Source of the DNA: Ectobius pallidus
Lineage: Eukaryota > Arthropoda > Insecta > Blattodea > Ectobiidae
Direction: 5' to 3'
Length of the DNA: 64,000 nucleotides
Assembly (NCBI GenBank): GCA_964059195.1
Contig: CAXKWD010000005.1
Span: 93,261,882 to 93,325,881 of the forward strand
Positions 35,201 to 46,689 of the stretch are shown piece by piece (within the stretch, counting starts at the first letter, position 1; each line of letters begins with the position of its first letter). The notes beneath the pieces are model-generated. The model did no database searches and was not told the DNA's origin. It saw nothing but the letters and a program-made list of their open reading frames with translations. Position numbers and translations under genes: made by a program.

Positions 35201-38200
35201 ACATTCTGGAACTAAACACTTTGGGACTCAGTATCTGTACAAAAGAAGCAATTCAGTCCATGAAGGAAAGAGGAATAGATGATGGTCATATTGTGCACAT
35301 AAATAGGTGAGTAAGAGTAAAAACATTTTTCTACATATTGTAGTTGTGAAGGAGTCTTACAACCCTTCAAACATGAAGCTTGATTCATTCTGTTGCTATG
35401 CTTGACATAACCTCAATTTTAATAACTGAAACAATTTATGTTTACAGTGTGGTAGGTCATACAACTCCACCAATAAGCACTCCAGTCTACATGTATGCTG
35501 CTTCTAAAGCTGCCAACTTAATGCTGACAGAAGGGCTGAGGAGAGAATTAATTCAGATGAAGTCAAAGATCAGAGTATCAGTAAGTTGGAATCTGTATTT
35601 TAATACCATAGTAATTTATTTTGGTGTCTCATATGGCCTATACATCTACAAGAAATTCTAATTCACGATCATTGCTGTAGGTTAAACTGTGTTTTAACCT
35701 CTCGATCCCAAGGTTTTCAGCACCATATACCAAGTGGGTAGTTGAAACACCCCAGTGGAAACTGTAAAATTGTAGATATTTATGGTAAATAGTCTAATAT
35801 TTGTTTATTGGACCATCTGCATGGTCTAGTGTTAGCATTGCTGACCATGGATCTGTAGGTCTGGGTTTGATCCCCGGTATCTCCGTGGATTTTTCTGAGG
35901 TAGGAAGGGTGCACTCAGTCTTGTGACACAAACTGAGGAGCTACTAGAAAAAGAAGTAGCTTGCTCTGGTTCAGTAAGTCATCAACAATAGCCATGGGAG
36001 TCGGCATGCTGATCACATGCTCCCAATCCTGCCTATGCCAGATGAAGCAGCAATTAGATGGCAGTCCTATTCCCTCAAAGGGTTGTAGCACCATAGAGTT
36101 TAGTTTAATTTATTAATGTATCGTTTATTTATCTCTCTAAGTACCGGTATAACAATCTTATATATCCAATCACCTGTAAGATTCACAAAATTTAAAAACT
36201 GGTTACATCTCTATATATATAGGCCTATAAGAGGATTTGTCCTGACTGACTGAATGACTTAATGACAGAGAATCAATGCAGAGCCTAAACTATAATAGGT
36301 AGGGACTTGGAAATTTGACAGTACCTTCGTTTCATAATGTAAGTGCTCACTAAGAAAGGATTTTGCAACATTTTTATTTTAAATGCCAAAAATTAAATGT
36401 TTTTGAGAATATTTCATCCCTTTTTACACAGAATTATCAAATCAAAATCACAGTTCAGATGACAACATATTGTTGCCTGTGGTCTCAGATGGGTTTGGAA
36501 ATAAATGAAATGGGAGTTTGGCAAATTAGAGAAACTATCAATATATTTCATGTTATAAATAAATATTAAAGAATGAAACCCACGAAAATAATGCAGTCAC
36601 ATAACTTTCTCTACCCTGCACACAGAGAAAACAATACAAGCTATGGTATTATGTATAATATTATATCGCAGGTTTTTGGGGTGAGAAGTATGAAAGTGAC
36701 ATTCATTTCTGTTTAATTTCATCCCCAAAACAGTTTTATGGTATCATGAGAGTGAGAAATAAATATTCCGCAAAGACAATTTTATGTTACCAGAATTTCT
36801 GTTTGTTCTTATTTGAACCCCTACCAGGCTTGCTGTGTACAAGCGATGGGATGCAAAATTCTACATCCTCTATGAGCCATAAAAAACTATATGAAGCGTT
36901 TTCTGAGGGAATAGTTTGAGTGTGATAAGTCGTTCTTCCTATTTCAATTTATAAATTCCTATATAACGACCTAGAATTTAAAAATCGAAAGTCCTTCATA
37001 AGTTAATTTCCAATTGCAAAATATAAAAAATCCAGGCGACGCCGGGCCTTTTAAGCTAGCACTACTATATAGCCATATTAGTGTTTAAGAAATTACCAGA
37101 TGAGTCTCAGTATGTTCCTGTAAATCAGTGGTTCTCAACTTTTTCTGGTCATGGCACAGCTTCCTTTGTTGATGTACCCAGGGCACACAAACATACGAGT
37201 TGGCAACACTGCAGCAGACTGCCTCACATAAGCCTGAAATATGGAAATCATAAGTCAAATAGAAAAATCTTCATGACATTCGAGTTAAATCCATATGAGG
37301 ATGTGACATCCATTCTAATTTTAAATCACCTCCAATCTCCTCAGGATAACATAGCACACTAATTTCCTCCATCACTGAAGTATGATTGCGTGAGCAGTCC
37401 TTATTCCATGTCTTCAGAATCCACCGGTGACCTTCCTCTGTAGAAACAAAAGCAACTTGCAGAATTTCAGTCATCTGAAATATGATTAACTTCTGCTTCT
37501 CAGACTTTTGCTGTCTGTGAAGGAAGGGTGTCCAGAAATAAAAGAAATGAATACCCTTTTACACTTTTCAACTACCTACTTGTGCAAAGTGTGGTTTTCA
37601 GCACTGATGGACATTAAAAACAATAAACATGAGTCTTCTCTCAGTTGATCAAACAATTTGTTTTTGTGTGTGTCATAAATTCCAGCATGAATTGAGCTAT
37701 TGTGTAAAAACAACAAGCTCAAATCTCCCAACAATTACTAGAATCCATTCTTGAATATCTCTGGAAAATCAGTGTTTTTAGGCCTGTGGAATATTTTTTC
37801 ATCCCTTTTTTCAAATTTATATTCATTATATTATTTTTAAAAAAAATTATTGGAAGTTACAGTGAAGTTATATACTGTAACATAATAATTATATAGGGAA
37901 TGGTATAGTTTACCTGTACTAGTTTTAGCGCCATCACTACCATTTCCAACAGCTATATTTCAACTGCCATGGCACCTTCCTATGGACATTGAATAAACTT
38001 TGAGATGAGGTCATCGTTGGTCGGTGTGTCAAAGTTTATGAGTTGGTTCCTCTTCTTATGAATAAAAATCTTACACAGTAAAAAATGTGGCATCTACAAA
38101 TTTGCGGGTGCACGGGCAAAGAGAGTTAAGTCCACTTTCTTGTTACTGAGAATTAGAGTGCCTGAACACACTTTACCCACCCAACATCGCTTTAGAGATG

Positions 38201-41200
38201 GATAAACCCATGATGCTCACATCCATAACTACTGTACGGTTTTGAATATGACTTACTGGACTTAACACAAATGTAGATAACATTTTTATCTATAATTCTA
38301 TGGATATATCTCAATTTTTGAGGATGGTGGACTTAACTCTCTTTGCCCGCGCATCCGCGAATTTAAATGTAATGACTGTGAGAAAGTAACCAAGAGGACA
38401 TTGGAAGTTAGAACTTAAGAGCATATCAGCAGAAGCGGCCCACTTTTGAGATGCAGATCATGAAGTCGATAGGGATCCAGAACCATTAAAATGTGTCCAT
38501 TGTCATAAAGAGCTTTCAGTCTGGGAGAGGATTTTTATTCAGAAGAAGAGAAACCAAATCATGAACTTAAAACTTCCTGACCAATAATGACCTCATTGCA
38601 AAATTGGTTCGATGTGCACAGGAAGGTGCCACGGCAGTTGAACTATAGTTGTTGAAAATGGTAGTAATAGCACCGAAACTAGTACAGGTAAACTATACCA
38701 AAAGTGAAATTCAGGTTAATTTCAACACCCTATATAGGCCTAGTTATTATATAATAATTTCCTTAATATACTGAAATAAGCATAACTGATTATTATTGCA
38801 GATTGCAGCGGTGCCAGAATCTGGTGCTTGTGCCTAAAAATATTTTTATACATAAAGGACAATTTTTTGTTGTATTGTCTCACATAATTTCTGTTACAGT
38901 AAAATTCTGGTTTTTTAAAACTTCTTTTAACCAAAACCTGAATACAATACATGATTAAATGGGTTGGGTGTCTCATTCTGACAAAGCAATTTATTGCAAC
39001 ACTGGTTACAAAGAAAACACAACCACCTATTTTACAACTGAATATCCCTACACAAGAAGCTAACAGTGGACATTTATGAGGAACAGTGACAATGAAACTG
39101 CATGGGTCTCATAGACTCAACTCATACACTAACAGGTTTGTAATAATTACCGTATATCTGATTGGCATTTTTGTTTGTAGAGTCTTAGTCCTGGAATGGT
39201 GCGAACGGAAATAGCCTCTACAAACGGAATGACTCACCCACATGAGGGTAACCCGTATCTTGAGCCAGAAGATGTTGCAAATGCTGTGATGTATGTGCTT
39301 GGTACCCCTCCTCATGTACAAGTAAGTCCCTAATTTATCATGGGAATGCCGTGATTTGCATTTATAGTGACTATTTAACAAATAATATGTGATGAATGAT
39401 TAGTCAAATATATTGAATTTGAAGCATTTTAGGTGACAGTACTACTAAAAGGCATTCATGACAAATAATTAATCATTGTAGGTGTTTTCTATGAAGAAAA
39501 CACAATCATAGACCAGATGGAAATCCAATAGTTAATAAACATCCATTTTGTTTGCTGAATTATTGAAGATATCTTGCATAAAACATAATTATATAATTCT
39601 TATACTCGTAGTTCCTAGCAATGCATACTGGTAAGTGCTGTTTCTTGAAAGATATTACAGGTAGGAACAGATGCATTTCATTCAAGCTGTTATCTTTAAA
39701 ATATTCACAGTAGGTGAGGTGATTACAATTAAATGTGAACATTGCAAGAGACATCTAGTTTCTAGTACTGAAACTGACTTTGAAAGTATTGCTTATTATC
39801 AGTTCAAATTCTTAAATGTAACAGGTTAAACTTCATGAAACTTGACAATTTATTTAACATTACTTTAATACATATTGGTGACATATGCATAAGGCACTGC
39901 CTAAAGATTCTTCAACCTGATTAGAATATAGGCTAAATAAAAGAGAAGATAGCGTTATTACTTTTGTGGGAGGTGATAAACAGAGACCAGAATTTCTAGT
40001 ATTAACAATGACCACGAAATTTTCAACTGACACATTTAACAATATCAAAAACACCTGTTTGTACCAGATAGACTTTATTTTTGCAAATTGAATCCAGGAA
40101 ATACAGCAAAATGTTTTTATCTTACAAAACCTACTTTTAAAAGTAAAGTGTGAGCAAAATGCTGCAGATGACATGTTTTATTGTTTCGTTGTTTATTTGA
40201 AGCTCAAGTGATGAAATTAGCCAAATGCAGCATCAAAAAGCAGGAGAAACTGTTGACAAAAGGTCCTGAAGGAAAAATCTTTCACTCAACTGCCCGGCTT
40301 TTTCATTTACCTAAGTTCTGGTAGCACCAGTATCCAATGAGCTCATATCACACATGAGTCAGATTCCACTTCTGAAGTGCCTCTTTAAAGATTCATTTCT
40401 GTAAGGATACCAGAACTGCAGCTTCAGGCAAAGGCAGTTGATGTGAAGCAAAACGCGGCACTTGAATTACTGAAAGGGCTGATGAAAGATTATCCTGATT
40501 TTTGAAGCCGCTGCTTGAAGGCAGTATGGTTTCCAACTACAAATGTAGACAGTGAGAGAGGCTTTTCTGCATACACAGGAAAACAAATTTATGGCCAGAA
40601 AATGTAGAAACAATGTTGTGTTTGTACTTTGGTGACACTAAATTTTCTTATACTTGCCATTCATTTATGTTTTTCTGGTACGTAAGATAAATATTGTTAC
40701 TGTGTTCAGTTCATCCACTTCTGTGTCATCTGTTCTTTTTCTGGTGCGTAAGACAAATAAGACTATTTTAACTAAGATTATTTCAATAGAAAATCAATGC
40801 CTTCAGTTGTCATTCCTTGATTTTTATTTCACTGCTCATTGTATTTTATTTTACTGCTTTTATCATTTTATCCCACCGCTTTTGCTCATTTTATTTCACC
40901 ACATATCCTGGTCTCTAGTGACAAAGCAAATTTTAATGAAAATGGAGTGAACCAGATCTGTGATTGGCTGATTTCAGACTCGTTCTGATATGTTATTGGT
41001 CCAAATTGAAAGAAAGACATATGAGCTAAATAGAATTATTGTATTAAATAAACCCCTGGAATTTCTTATTCCCCATGTGTTAAACAACATACTATCAAAC
41101 TATGATCTGGAATTCATTTATTTGTTTTTGCACCATGTTTTCTCATCACATTTATGTGCAGTCACTGAGACTTTGTGCTCCTCACTTCATACTTTCTTAG

Positions 41201-44200
41201 TTTAAGTTTGTCGTGAAAAGAGATGTGTTTTACAATAAATTTGTAATCTAACGTAATTTTCTTACAAGGATGGCAGGACTCTGATCTGGCTAATCACCAC
41301 TCCGCCTCTAACGATCGACATTGAGTACTAAGTTTGAAGTCGGGACTCGGAATTATCTGTAGACAACTTAAGCCGGGTCTCCACTGCTTAACATTTAACA
41401 CCAACAAGTCAATATTAACAAGTTGATATTGACATGTATATTGCAATTTCACATTCCAATTGACTTGACATGCAAACCCAGCTTGTTGCACTTAACATTT
41501 TCAGATGTTAATTTGTTTTCTGGAGAAAATGGACAACATATCAAATCAATTGACTAGTCGGTCGATATCGGCTTTGTTTCGGGAATTTCCGTTAAACAAA
41601 ATTGTTTGGCAGCTTAATCGGCTTTGGTTTGGGAATTTCCGTCCAAACAAAAAGCAGTCGACACCTTCCTCGATGTTGCCGGCATCCATGTTTTATTATG
41701 TGAGTATTTGGTATATCGGTGTTCTCAATAGTATTGCATCTACTTTTAAAATGATTTTTTGTGGCATACTCCATTGTTGAAAAATGTGATAGTTATTTTG
41801 GAAAGATCAAGACATCTGTACAAAATTGGTATTTAAGAAAGTCATAGACAGTTAACAAGAAGATAATAACGAGTATACAAAATTACTCTCATTTTGTAAT
41901 ATTGGCTGCCCTCTTCAGAGGCATTTTCTTTTTGAATGTTATTTATCATTCATTAATTTCTGTTCGTAACCGCGCCAACCCATGTTAACCTATAACACTC
42001 TAGTGGAGACAGTTGTTAATTGGCAAACCACTTGACATATACTTCAACAAGTTGATGATAAACAGTTAACATATGTTAATTGCAACATGTTGGTGTTAAA
42101 TGTTAAGTAATGGAGACACAGCTTTAGGTACCAGGAGGGATGTTCAGTTTGTTAAATGAGTATTTTCATATGTAAAACATTATGTATTTAAATACTTGTC
42201 TTTATAATTCCGGGGTGCGCGGGCAAAGAGAGTTAAGTCCACATTTCCTGTTATTGAGAAAATTGAATTTAAAGTTTCAGAAGGTCTCTGTAATTAAATG
42301 TTTGACAAAACGTTTAAAGTTTTCATGAATTATTTTTCTCTGACTATTTACGGAGAATATGTGGGTATTGCGTTTTGGTTAACCTTATTAAGACTTAACA
42401 GAACTACAATTTTAAAAAAAAATGTGAGATATGTGGACTTATCTCAGTATGCACGACTGTGTTTTGGACTTACCTCTTAGTTGAATGTTATTTAATGGGA
42501 CTGTTTTAAAATAAATATTATATTGTAAGTGGTTTGAACAGTACACTTTTACGTAATTATTGTCACAGGACCATACTACAGATGTTCTGTTTATTAAATG
42601 TCTGGTGGAAAAGTTGTTGATGAACATGCTAAGAATTTAATAATAAATTATTTTGTACCGCTGTTAAGAAGTAGGTACCGATAATATGCAATAATGTAAA
42701 AAGGTAAAGTGATCCCTATGCAGGCCATGGAGGCCCAGAGGGTTTCAGAAGGTTGAGGCTCCCAGATTTTGGACATTCGGCACATGAAGGTGGTAAGGTT
42801 GTCAGCCTTACGCACCGGCCGTCTTTACCCCCAGGATTGCTCCTGGTATTCATTTCTGTTAGAGGCTGAGTCGACCCCAGGGCCATAATGCCACCAGAAG
42901 GATTAGGCCAATTGAAAAATCTCAATGACCTCATCGGGAATCGAACCCGCGACCTTCCGATTTGTAGCGCAGCTCCTCAACCACTACGCTACGGCATACC
43001 CCAGCGGAATAAATGTACATTACAGTTTTGTTTCTTGTTAATGTTGGCAGTGTAGGTTGAATTAATGTTCACATGCGCATTTATTCCTGCTGTTATTTTT
43101 AATAACAACAAACTCGAATAAAAATAACAAGTCACGTAACATGTGGACGATTTTTGCTGACAAGGCACATTAAAGGAAGTTGACATCATAAATCGCTCAC
43201 TGACTTGTGCCAGATTAATAACAACACAGAAACAGATGCACTGCAAATCGGTGAAAACTTATTGTTTAGGAAGACATAAGGATCACTGTATTACCTGAAT
43301 CTTCATTCCTGTTGTATTTGGATGAAACATCACATTGTCTTTGCAGGATTTCAAGCATTTTTTTCCCTCTTGATGCCATTTTCGCTTCAATTTCACTGAC
43401 TTCCCTTCAGTATCACTCACTTCTCTTACCACAACAATCAACTACTGCCACGCGAATAAAACGCAGGTTATTAGCAAGCAGTATCGCCAATATTATGAAA
43501 ATATAACACAATAACAAAAGAGATACGTCAAAGTAAAATTTACCTTTAGGAAAATATACAGTCGGGCAAAGAGGGTTAAGTCATTTCTACAGGCCTTATC
43601 TCGTAATAAAAACTAGAATCCTTTGCGACCCCCCTTCCGTGTAAAGAGTGTTAAGTCCCTTCAGAGTGACTTAACACACTTTACCCGCACAACATCTCTT
43701 TTCAGACGAATAAACTCATGAGGCACACGTCCATAACTGCCGTGTTTTTTTTAATATGACTTAGTGGACTTAACACAAATGTAGAGAACATTTTTATCTA
43801 GAAGCCTGTGGACATATCTCAATTTTTGAGAATAGTGGACTTAACTCTCTTTGCCCGCGCACCCCGGAATTCGTCAAAATGGAATGTAATAACTGAGTGA
43901 CATATTTCCATATGTGTTGCATCTTGTAACATCTTTAGCAGTGGAAGTTTATGCATATCACACTCATAAAATCTCTTTCTAGTGGAACAAAACAAAATTT
44001 CATGACAATGTTGCTCTTCTCTATATGGATTCTATAATCTGTGAAGCGTGGTGATTACATAAACCAATAATGACTAAATGCTGCTTTTAAGAAGTTGTTT
44101 GATAAATACAATCATTGGGGTATGTAGTATACCCTGCATAGTCCCAGAAGAGTTAATGCTAGTTTACATGATGACACTAGATTTCGTAACGGCTTTCTTA

Positions 44201-44674
44201 AAAGTGATTTCATTAAATTAATTGCACCCATTTCCTTCCAAACAAATTCCAGTGCAGCTGCACTTTCCACCTTATTTTTGAAGTTCAAGTCATTGAAATA
44301 ACACAGACACATCCGGACTGCATAGAAGGAATTTCACCATGTTCACACCTCTTCATTTCATTTTACAAAATATGAATCAACTAAATATGTGTATAACCTT
44401 GAAGCTCTATAGTTTCATGAAAAGTAGGAATCAATTGAAACTGTGCAGGGTCATAATTCATTGTCACCTATACATCACATTCATGTGCATGCAAGTATAA
44501 AACAGTTGCAAAACTTAGTTACAAAAACTAATTTCGTCATATAAACTAGCCTTTCAGCCATTTTTCTCATGCACAATTTTATTGGAAATTATAATACACG
44601 AATATACTTCATGCTCCTTTTGCTTTCAGATCCATGAACTTGTCATCCGACCAGTAGGGGAGATATTAGTGTGA
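31133..44674 (+). CDS. Short-chain dehydrogenase/reductase, DHRS11-like (5'-partial)
   Basis: Five exons (31133-31301, 35177-35306, 35448-35580, 39181-39321, 44630-44674) with GT..AG introns splice to ~206 residues in one frame. The classical SDR motifs are present in order. They are GGIDVLVNSAGV (NNAG-type), LELNTLGL, HIVHIN plus SVVGH (catalytic Ser), YMYAASKAANLMLTEGLRRE (catalytic YxxxK), and SLSPGMVRTEI (the PG motif). The C-terminus is HELVIRPVGEILV. Insect relatives reduce/oxidise small alcohols such as farnesol with NADP(H) in the cytosol and total ~245-255 residues. About 45 residues with the Rossmann TGxxxGIG loop are therefore missing, presumably encoded upstream of this window. 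NNAG is NSAG here. No frameshift or stop is seen, and intron splice phases 1, 2, 0 and 0 are consistent. Introns of 3875, 141, 3600 and 5308 bp hold many transposons. The family call is secure; the substrate is inferred. Confidence 0.85.
31302..32440 (+). other. SDR intron a, left part
   Basis: Contains an ATTT run at about 31428-31452 and a perfect (ATT)n microsatellite at about 32231-32291 whose poly-Leu frame is an artefact. No element boundary was recognised. Confidence 0.5.
32231..32291 (+). repeat. (ATT)n microsatellite
   Basis: About 20 uninterrupted ATT triplets. Confidence 0.95.
32450..33065 (-). pseudogene. LINE ORF2 RNase H and C-terminal relic
   Basis: The minus strand encodes VYSDSQAALKAIND (RNase H active-site Asp region) at about 33015-32970. 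A degenerate GH..GN.KAD segment lies near 32880. Further on come FLSPHGKFKSYFERFN and DDYSCFCGSSQTV with HLPFDCPDF at about 32660-32530, the C-terminal CCHC-like knuckle of RNase-H-bearing LINEs. It has stops and frameshifts and is antisense within SDR intron a. Confidence 0.7.
33246..33335 (+). repeat. 45-bp tandem duplication
   Basis: Two copies of GGTTCAGTGATGTTTCGTAG..., starting at 33246 and 33291, nearly identical. Confidence 0.9.
33456..34156. mobile_element. Palindromic mariner derivative with two 3' ends
   Basis: Left tip CGAGGGCCATCCAGAAAGTA after TA (33454-33455). The right tip lacks the outer ~12 bp. Both ends read inward from the same transposase C-terminus. On the minus strand the left arm encodes HDLAPSDFHLF, LAVEEYNIGTEKLVPRYNK and a stop. 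On the + strand the right arm encodes LAVEEYNIDIEKLVPRYNK and a stop. The centre holds more degenerate transposase. No functional gene remains. Confidence 0.8.
34211..35112 (+). mobile_element. Tc1/mariner-like element, 902 bp, internally deleted
   Basis: Tips AGGGTGGTTCAAAAAGAGCG and complement, TIR about 30 bp, TA flanks at 34209-34210 and 35113-35114. It carries the two ends of a transposase gene but not the middle. Confidence 0.85.
34356..35004 (+). pseudogene. Deleted transposase with insect-type HTH N-terminus
   Basis: The ATG near 34356 gives MEQFTCEQRVLIVKTFYQNG, an N-terminal helix-turn-helix region of the DUF4817 kind. A stop follows, then NESTVHRLMKKFFEIGSTVN and RSEQNIAVVRHSVAVSPMKS (34500-34715). 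The sequence jumps straight to HEKFPDRLISRNAENQWPPR, SCDLTPCDFFLWGHLKSLVY and the C-terminus ending at about 35003. The region holding the first two catalytic aspartates is absent; the third (SCDLTP) remains. This is a typical internally deleted, non-autonomous copy. Confidence 0.8.
35177..35306 (+). CDS. SDR exon b
   Basis: Acceptor TTCTTTAG at 35176, donor GTGAGT at 35307. Encodes GPIESWRHILELNTLGLSIC and TKEAIQSMKERGIDDGHIVH, ending in phase 2. Confidence 0.9.
35448..35580 (+). CDS. SDR exon c (catalytic YxxxK)
   Basis: Acceptor TTTACAG at 35447, donor GTAAGT at 35581. Completes the catalytic-site Ser codon (AG|T) and encodes YMYAASKAANLMLTEGLRRE, ending in phase 0. Separated from exon b by only 141 bp. 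Confidence 0.9.
35811..36107 (+). repeat. tRNA-derived SINE in SDR intron c
   Basis: A-box-like TGGTCTAGTGTTAGCAT and B box GGGTTTGATCCC, then a ~220-bp body matching 28566-28871. Same strand as the gene. Confidence 0.75.
36208..37059 (+). mobile_element. Helitron copy C
   Basis: Starts TCTCTATATATATAGG after A36207. Ends with a GGCGACGCCGGGCC hairpin region and CTTTTAAGCTAG at 37059. The 3' flank is C rather than T. Shorter than copies A and B; no SINE inside. Confidence 0.8.
37060..37901. other. SDR intron; possible hAT left tip
   Basis: CAGTGGTTCTCAACTTTTTC at about 37127 is the classic left terminus of many hAT elements, but no complementary right end was found. Nothing else is recognised. 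Confidence 0.35.
37902..38700. mobile_element. TIR element with ~75-bp ends, host to a MITE
   Basis: TGGTATAGTTTACCTGTACT at the left is matched by its complement at the right end. The similarity continues ~75 bp inward (to AGGAAGGTGCCACGGCAGTT at the right). A second TIR element lies inside at 38098-38364. No coding recognised. Confidence 0.75.
38098..38364. mobile_element. MITE with GGGCAAAGAGAGTTAAGTCC ends
   Basis: The ~37-bp ends (AAATTTGCGGGTGCACGGGC, then AAAGAGAGTTAAGTCCAC, and complement) bound 267 bp. Same terminal family as 42206-43871. Confidence 0.8.
38701..39180. other. SDR intron c, right part
   Basis: No element recognised. It ends at the acceptor TTGTTTGTAG. Confidence 0.4.
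39181..39321 (+). CDS. SDR exon d
   Basis: Acceptor TTTGTAG at 39180, donor GTAAGT at 39322. Exactly 47 codons in phase 0-0: SLSPGMVRTEIASTNGM, then EGNPYLEPEDVANAVMYVLG and TPPHVQ. Confidence 0.9.
39322..40414. other. SDR intron d, left part
   Basis: AT-rich, no bounded element recognised. From about 40170 short degenerate translations may be more of the hAT relic that follows. Confidence 0.35.
40415..40660 (+). pseudogene. hAT transposase C-terminal relic
   Basis: The + strand gives LQAKAVDVKQNAALELLKGL, then FPTTNVDSERGFSAYTGKQ and, after a frameshift, ENVETMLCLYFGD. This is the hAT dimerisation motif 'FPTSSVDAERSFS.Y......N...ML..YF'. No inverted ends are associated with it. It is old and degenerate. 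Confidence 0.65.
41371..42123. mobile_element. PIF/Harbinger-type MITE, 753 bp
   Basis: Ends AGCCGGGTCTCCACTGCTTA and complement (AGCTGTGTCTCCATTACTTA), sharing the inner ACATTTAACACCAACA. The 3-bp duplication TTA lies on both sides (41368-41370, 42124-42126), as in PIF/Harbinger. The interior has repeated AACAAGTTGAT/ATCAACTTGTT words and no transposase. Confidence 0.8.
42206..43871. mobile_element. Larger relative of the GGGCAAAGAG MITE
   Basis: Ends AATTCCGGGGTGCGCGGGCA and complement. Internal copies of the same motif lie near 43563 and 43670, so the ends are repeated inside. A SINE sits at 42698-43002. A minus-strand ATG frame beginning near 43377 (MASRGKKMLEILQRQCD) runs to a GTAATA donor-like site near 43300, possibly the start of an element-encoded protein. 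That last point is tentative. Confidence 0.65.
42698..43002 (-). repeat. tRNA-derived SINE, second full copy
   Basis: Same family as 5856-6160: head at the right (complement of CTACGCTACGGCATACCCC), B box GGGTTCGATTCCC, body GTGCGTAAGGCTGACAACC. The target duplication is not clear. Confidence 0.8.
43872..44629. other. SDR intron d, right part
   Basis: No element recognised. It ends at the acceptor TTGCTTTCAG of the last exon. Confidence 0.4.
44630..44674 (+). CDS. SDR last exon
   Basis: Acceptor TTTTGCTTTCAG at 44629. Fourteen codons IHELVIRPVGEILV and TGA at 44672-44674. The xHELVIRPxxE motif is the usual end of this SDR subfamily, which supports choosing this exon 5.3 kb downstream. Confidence 0.85.
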   Translation: MHELVIRPVGEILV

Positions 44675-45181
44675 AGGAATAATATTGCTGTCAGCAATAT
44701 AATGAACTCGCCATGCTATTGTATTCACACTGAAAGTTTTTTTGTTTTGTATCATAATGTTTATTTTTTTATTTTCTACATATAAACTGTGCCTATTTTC
44801 TGCGCTGCAAAAATGTTAAAAGTTTTGAATTGCTTTTAGAATCTTGATGGTCACGTTATGTAGTCACATTGACATTCTCTTTCAAAATATATACTTATGT
44901 ATAATTTAATCATCTTGCTGCCACCCCCATTGTCCACTCAATGCCAGCTTTGTACTGATTCTACCTGCCAGGAGTGCTACTGCTTTTTATACAAAAATGC
45001 ATGGGTGTTGAAATTTTTCATTAATGTATAGTTTTCCTTCCTCGAGAACAATTTTCTACTTATAATAATAGAGATACACATAATTTAGATGTGTTAGTAC
45101 TATGTCATGTTTCTATTATATTGATTGCTATAATATATCGGTTTAATCATGAAGTCTTCTTCACTGTTGCTGTTAAATAAA
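44675..45181 (+). other. Putative SDR 3'UTR region
   Basis: Follows the TGA. The first AATAAA is at 45176-45181 and would be a plausible poly(A) signal. Nothing else marks the transcript end. Confidence 0.35.
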
Positions 45182-46685
45182 TCACTATCATTATCACAGG
45201 GTAAATCATCTAGATGAAAATTGCACTGTTCTAAACACACTAATAATTCATAATCTTTTCTGCCAAAAAACATGTCTTGCAAACACTCTGCCATGGTTAT
45301 TATGAAACAGAGAAATTGCGACCCTGTCTCCACATAGAGAGTTTACTTTGAAAGTAGTCTTAGTTGTTATTTGCCGTCCACATTTGGAGAAAAAGTAGTA
45401 GGCCTATATTTACATATTGCACATCTATAACATGTTACTAAAGACAAAATGTAACGAACTAAAAATAATTGTATCCGTTGAATGATTTCTTTACAGTCAT
45501 GGTAATACCATGGCATTTTTATACTCTACTATATTCTGAGGAGTTTTCATGCTTTTGAAATTATTTAGGTGCAAAACGTATGTTTTCAGGTCCTGTATAA
45601 TATTTAAAAAAATTATTTATCACGAGCAATGGGAGTGCCGAAAAATCTTGTAGTAGACATCAATTTGTTTGAGTAAAACAAAGCAGTTGGAGTATGTGAA
45701 AAAATTATTTTCTATTATCCTTCTTCTGTAAAATAAAAACTTCATTTCAAACACACACAAAGTCCACGAATGGCTCTATTTTATCACAAACCTGTCTCCC
45801 AAGCTAATAGCTAACATTGCAACACATTAAATGTATAACACTGTCTTCAAACGTACACAAATTAACAGCAATATTCTACTTGAAACACGGATCAAGTTTG
45901 TCATTTGAAAAATCAACATGTGGAAAGTGAAATCAGCACCCTTAAAAAATAAGGTAAAAAGGAAGTGGTGTGCATGCATCTTGTCAACATGCTCATACTA
46001 TTGCACAAGCGCAGCCAGGAAGGTTCCTCGCAGCTTGAGTTGCACCTGGAAGAAAAATTCTGCTTGAAGCATATAGTATACAAACACTTGTTGCCATGGC
46101 CACTGTCCTGAAATACATGACAGGTACTGCCTGATCAGTAGAATCGGTAGGTAGGCTGCACCTACTACATCAAACAATATCTGAGAACAAGTGATTATAG
46201 AAGTCTGCTGAGCATTTGTATTGAACTAATCATTTTTTTAAATATATTAAGGTAGAAAAGAAAGATAGGCTTAACACAAAACAGTGAAGTTATTAATTAG
46301 CTAAAAGAGTAAAACTGAAAATATAGGTGCTATATGCAGATAACTGTAAAATTGCATACTGTAGTCATAAAAACATTTTGCATTTAAGGAAGAAATTATT
46401 CACAATATGAATAATGGTGGGGATTTGTAACACTTCACTCAAAATTGCTTTTTTGAACTAGTTTCGGGAAATCCATATTCTTTGCCCAATTTCTACAGTA
46501 TTTAAAGTAATATAAAAATTATTCTCTTGTTTTATAAGACCTTCTCTTTGAATAAAATTGCAAATTAAGTGACAAAATTGTGTAGAAAGCAACAGAAGTC
46601 TTAGTTAAAGTCACTTTAGTTAATAAGTTTGTAAGATTAATTACAATACCTTTGCAGTGAAAGAACATCATTATAAACCAAATAT
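45182..46685. other. No gene recognised
   Basis: AT-rich. The minus-strand 77-residue frame at 45100-45333 (acidic, CDNDSDLFNSNSEEDF) has no recognised relative. Confidence 0.35.
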
Positions 46686-46689
46686 ATTG

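Noticed and set aside
37127..38040. Complete hAT element starting CAGTGGTTCTCAAC
   Set aside because: No complementary right end or 8-bp duplication could be found.
45100..45333. 77-residue acidic minus-strand frame as a gene
   Set aside because: No recognised motif, no splice context and no neighbours; length is within chance for AT-rich DNA.
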